Below are positions 59,794-64,000 of a stretch of 64,000 bases of DNA, piece by piece; within the stretch, counting starts at the first letter, position 1, and every line of letters starts with the position of its first letter. The notes beneath the pieces were generated by a model. It did no database searches. It had not been told where the DNA came from and saw only the letters and a program-made list of their open reading frames with translations. This stretch comes from Pectobacterium sp. PL152 (GTDB lineage: Bacteria > Pseudomonadota > Gammaproteobacteria > Enterobacterales > Enterobacteriaceae), in the NCBI GenBank assembly GCA_021907015.1, contig CP091064.1:4278001-4342000 (forward strand), in the 5' to 3' direction. A program made the translations under genes and the position numbers.

Positions 59794-61015
59794 ATGCCTG
59801 AATTACATGCAACAATGAACAACGATTCTCGCCTTCCTGTAACCGTATTATCAGGGTTTCTGGGCGCAGGAAAAACAACCTTACTCAACCATATCCTGAA
59901 TAATCGCGAAGGCAGACGCGTGGCGGTGATTGTAAATGATATGTCGGAAGTGAATATCGATGCTGCTCTGGTTAGGGACGGCGGTGCTGAACTTTCACGG
60001 ACCGATGAAAATTGGTAGAAATGAGTAACGGCTGTATTTGCTGCACCTTGCGGGAAGATCTCTTACTGGAAGTGAATCGTTTGGCGAAAGAGGGGCGTTT
60101 TGATCAGTTGGTCATTGAATCTACTGGGATTGCCGAACCTCTTCCCGTTGCTGAGACTTTCACCTTTGCGGGTGATGATGGGGAAAGTCTCTCAACTGTC
60201 GCCCGGCTTGACACCATGGTGACCGTGGTGGATGCATTCAATTTTCTTAAGGATTATGGCTCAGAGGACAGCATCCAGTCTCGCGGAGAATCGCTGGGGA
60301 AGAAGATGAACGTAGCGTGGTTGATCTTTTAATCGATCAGATCGAATTCTGTGATGTGCTGATCCTTAATAAGGTCGATCTTATTGATGAAGAGCAAAAA
60401 GGTAAGCTGCAAGCTATTTTGCATTCACTTAATCCACGAGCAAAAATTGTGGTATCGCAGTTTGGTCAGGTTCCACTTGATAATGTACTGAATACCGGGC
60501 TATTTGATTTTGATCATGCGGCTCAGGCTCCTGGCTGGCTTAAGGAGCTGCGTGGCGAGCATACTCCAGAAACAGAAGAGTATGGAATAACGAGTTTTGT
60601 CTTTCGTGCTCGCAGGCCTTTTCATCCGCTCCGCTTCTGGCAAGTGATGGAGAATACACTCGCCGGCGTTGTCAGATCTAAAGGCTACTTCTGGCTAGCC
60701 AGCCGCCCAGAATATGCGGGATCCTGGTCTCAGGCTGGCGGTGTCGCCCGTCAAGGGCTGGGCGGAATGTGGTGGGCCAGCGTGCCCAGAGAACGTTGGC
60801 CGGAAGATGATGAATCACTCGGGTTTATCATGTCAAACTGGATAGAAGGTATTGGGGATGCGCGTCAGGAGCTGGTGTTTATTGGCATGAATATGGATGA
60901 ATCTGGTCTGCGGGCTCAGTTGAATTCAGCGTTGCTAACGGATGCAGAAATATCGGAAGGACCGCAAAAATGGCTTAATTATCCCGATCCGATTGAACCT
61001 TGGTTCAAAGAATAA
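59794..61015 (+). CDS. COG0523 (CobW/ZigA-type) zinc metallochaperone GTPase (two apparent frameshifts)
   Basis: ATG 59794: [20 protein letters not shown] carries Walker A. One A is missing near 60010; corrected, [20 protein letters not shown] gives the metal-binding CxCC motif. One G is missing near 60299; corrected, [20 protein letters not shown] leads into the guanine-specificity motif [12 protein letters not shown]. The C-terminal CobW_C domain begins [20 protein letters not shown]. The length is about 407 aa. Such proteins deliver zinc to essential enzymes under starvation. The Zur-type palindrome upstream and the aztD/zinT locus nearby support a zinc role. Confidence 0.9.
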
Positions 61016-61031
61016 TTTTGAAAATATTGCG

Positions 61032-61060
61032 AAAGCCGCCTTCAACGAAAGCGGCTTTTT
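61032..61060 (+). terminator. terminator after the COG0523 gene
   Basis: AAAGCCGC/GCGGCTTT stem with an 11-nt loop, then TT. Confidence 0.82.
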
Positions 61061-61213
61061 ACGTTTTACGCTGTTGTGAAATGCCGACACTATCTTTTCC
61101 ACCGCTCCCGATCAGTTTGATCATCTTACATGCAACCTTTAATTTACGTCGCATAACCGTGATGGGTCATGCCAAAGAAATCGATGATTTTATGCTTGCA
61201 TCGGCAATGAAAT

Positions 61214-61245
61214 AAGGCATAGCGTGAAAAATAGCGATGCCTTTT
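61214..61245 (-). terminator. hairpin downstream of the AztD-ZinT gene
   Basis: AAGGCATAGC/GCGATGCCTT, a 10-bp stem with one mismatch, lying about 20 bp after the stop. It is a weak intrinsic terminator candidate. Confidence 0.4.
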
Positions 61246-61266
61246 AATAAAGGAATTCAGCGGATA

Positions 61267-63147
<1,881 letters not shown>

Positions 63148-63186
63148 GTGGATCTCCATTATCAAATAGTCCAGATTCGAGTGAAA

Positions 63187-64000
<814 letters not shown>

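Noticed and set aside
61081-61215. short open frame after the COG0523 terminator (ends ...MGHAKEIDDFMLASAMK)
   Set aside because: It follows a strong terminator and has no ribosome binding site. The tail looks protein-like and may be a gene remnant, but I cannot assign it.

Overview
The window looks like a chromosome segment of a soft-rot enterobacterium of the Pectobacterium type. Housekeeping genes are close to Escherichia coli and Yersinia proteins (Amn, PatA/PatD, Cdh, YghU, YaiL, YmjA, CheV). It also has a LuxR regulator of the ExpR/CarR type, a methyl-accepting protein ending in an xWxxF pentapeptide, and a 6-phospho-beta-glucosidase. The genus is inferred from remembered protein resemblance; no search was run.

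Layout. 1-1.1 kb: an iron-responsive FecI/FecR pair with a Fur box. 1.3-4.9 kb: a small acidic protein, then the putrescine-degradation genes patD and patA. 5.6-7.2 kb: a chemoreceptor. 7.4-11.3 kb: an exported carboxylesterase, and a divergent methyltransferase/AraC pair with a Fur-like site. 11.6-12.2 kb: a proP remnant with a large internal deletion. 12.2-20.6 kb: a small Cys-rich exported protein, amn, and a nickel/opine/peptide-type ABC importer operon with an MFS gene and fused permeases. 20.7-29.3 kb: an Rpn nuclease, a sulfate-ester/sulfonate system (arylsulfotransferase-thioredoxin fusion, ABC transporter, LysR) and cdh. 29.5-38.4 kb: a yersiniabactin-type uptake locus (fyuA, ybtX, ybtA, ybtP, ybtQ homologues) with no siderophore synthesis genes. 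38.4-46.7 kb: LuxR, a DUF3313 lipoprotein, cheV, a FepA-type receptor, two TetR genes and a Bcr-type exporter. 46.8-55.3 kb: stress and detoxification genes, a HigBA-like toxin-antitoxin pair, a threonine-dehydratase-like enzyme, MFS/MerR, a GH1 enzyme and a cold-shock-domain protein. 55.4-59.4 kb: yaiL, mesD/mesX (folate-independent methionine synthase), ymjA and an AIG2-like protein. 59.6-64 kb: a zinc locus with a COG0523 GTPase, an AztD-ZinT fusion and an AztC-type binding protein that runs off the window.

The main theme is metal acquisition. Three related palindromes of Zur type lie before the COG0523 gene (a perfect 34-bp palindrome), the ABC importer operon (20.58 kb) and the small Cys-rich exported protein (12.52 kb). 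This suggests one zinc-starvation regulon that includes a beta-propeller chaperone fused through a His-Asp-rich linker to a ZinT domain. The yersiniabactin-type uptake units each carry a Fur-like site and a conserved operator of two direct repeats spaced 21 bp.

Caution: about half of the genes are interrupted by single-base gains or losses, nearly all in short homopolymers. Restoring one base gives a full-length conserved protein each time, so most are probably read or assembly errors rather than real pseudogenes. These genes are given as single features with the breaks noted. The proP deletion is different in kind and probably real.
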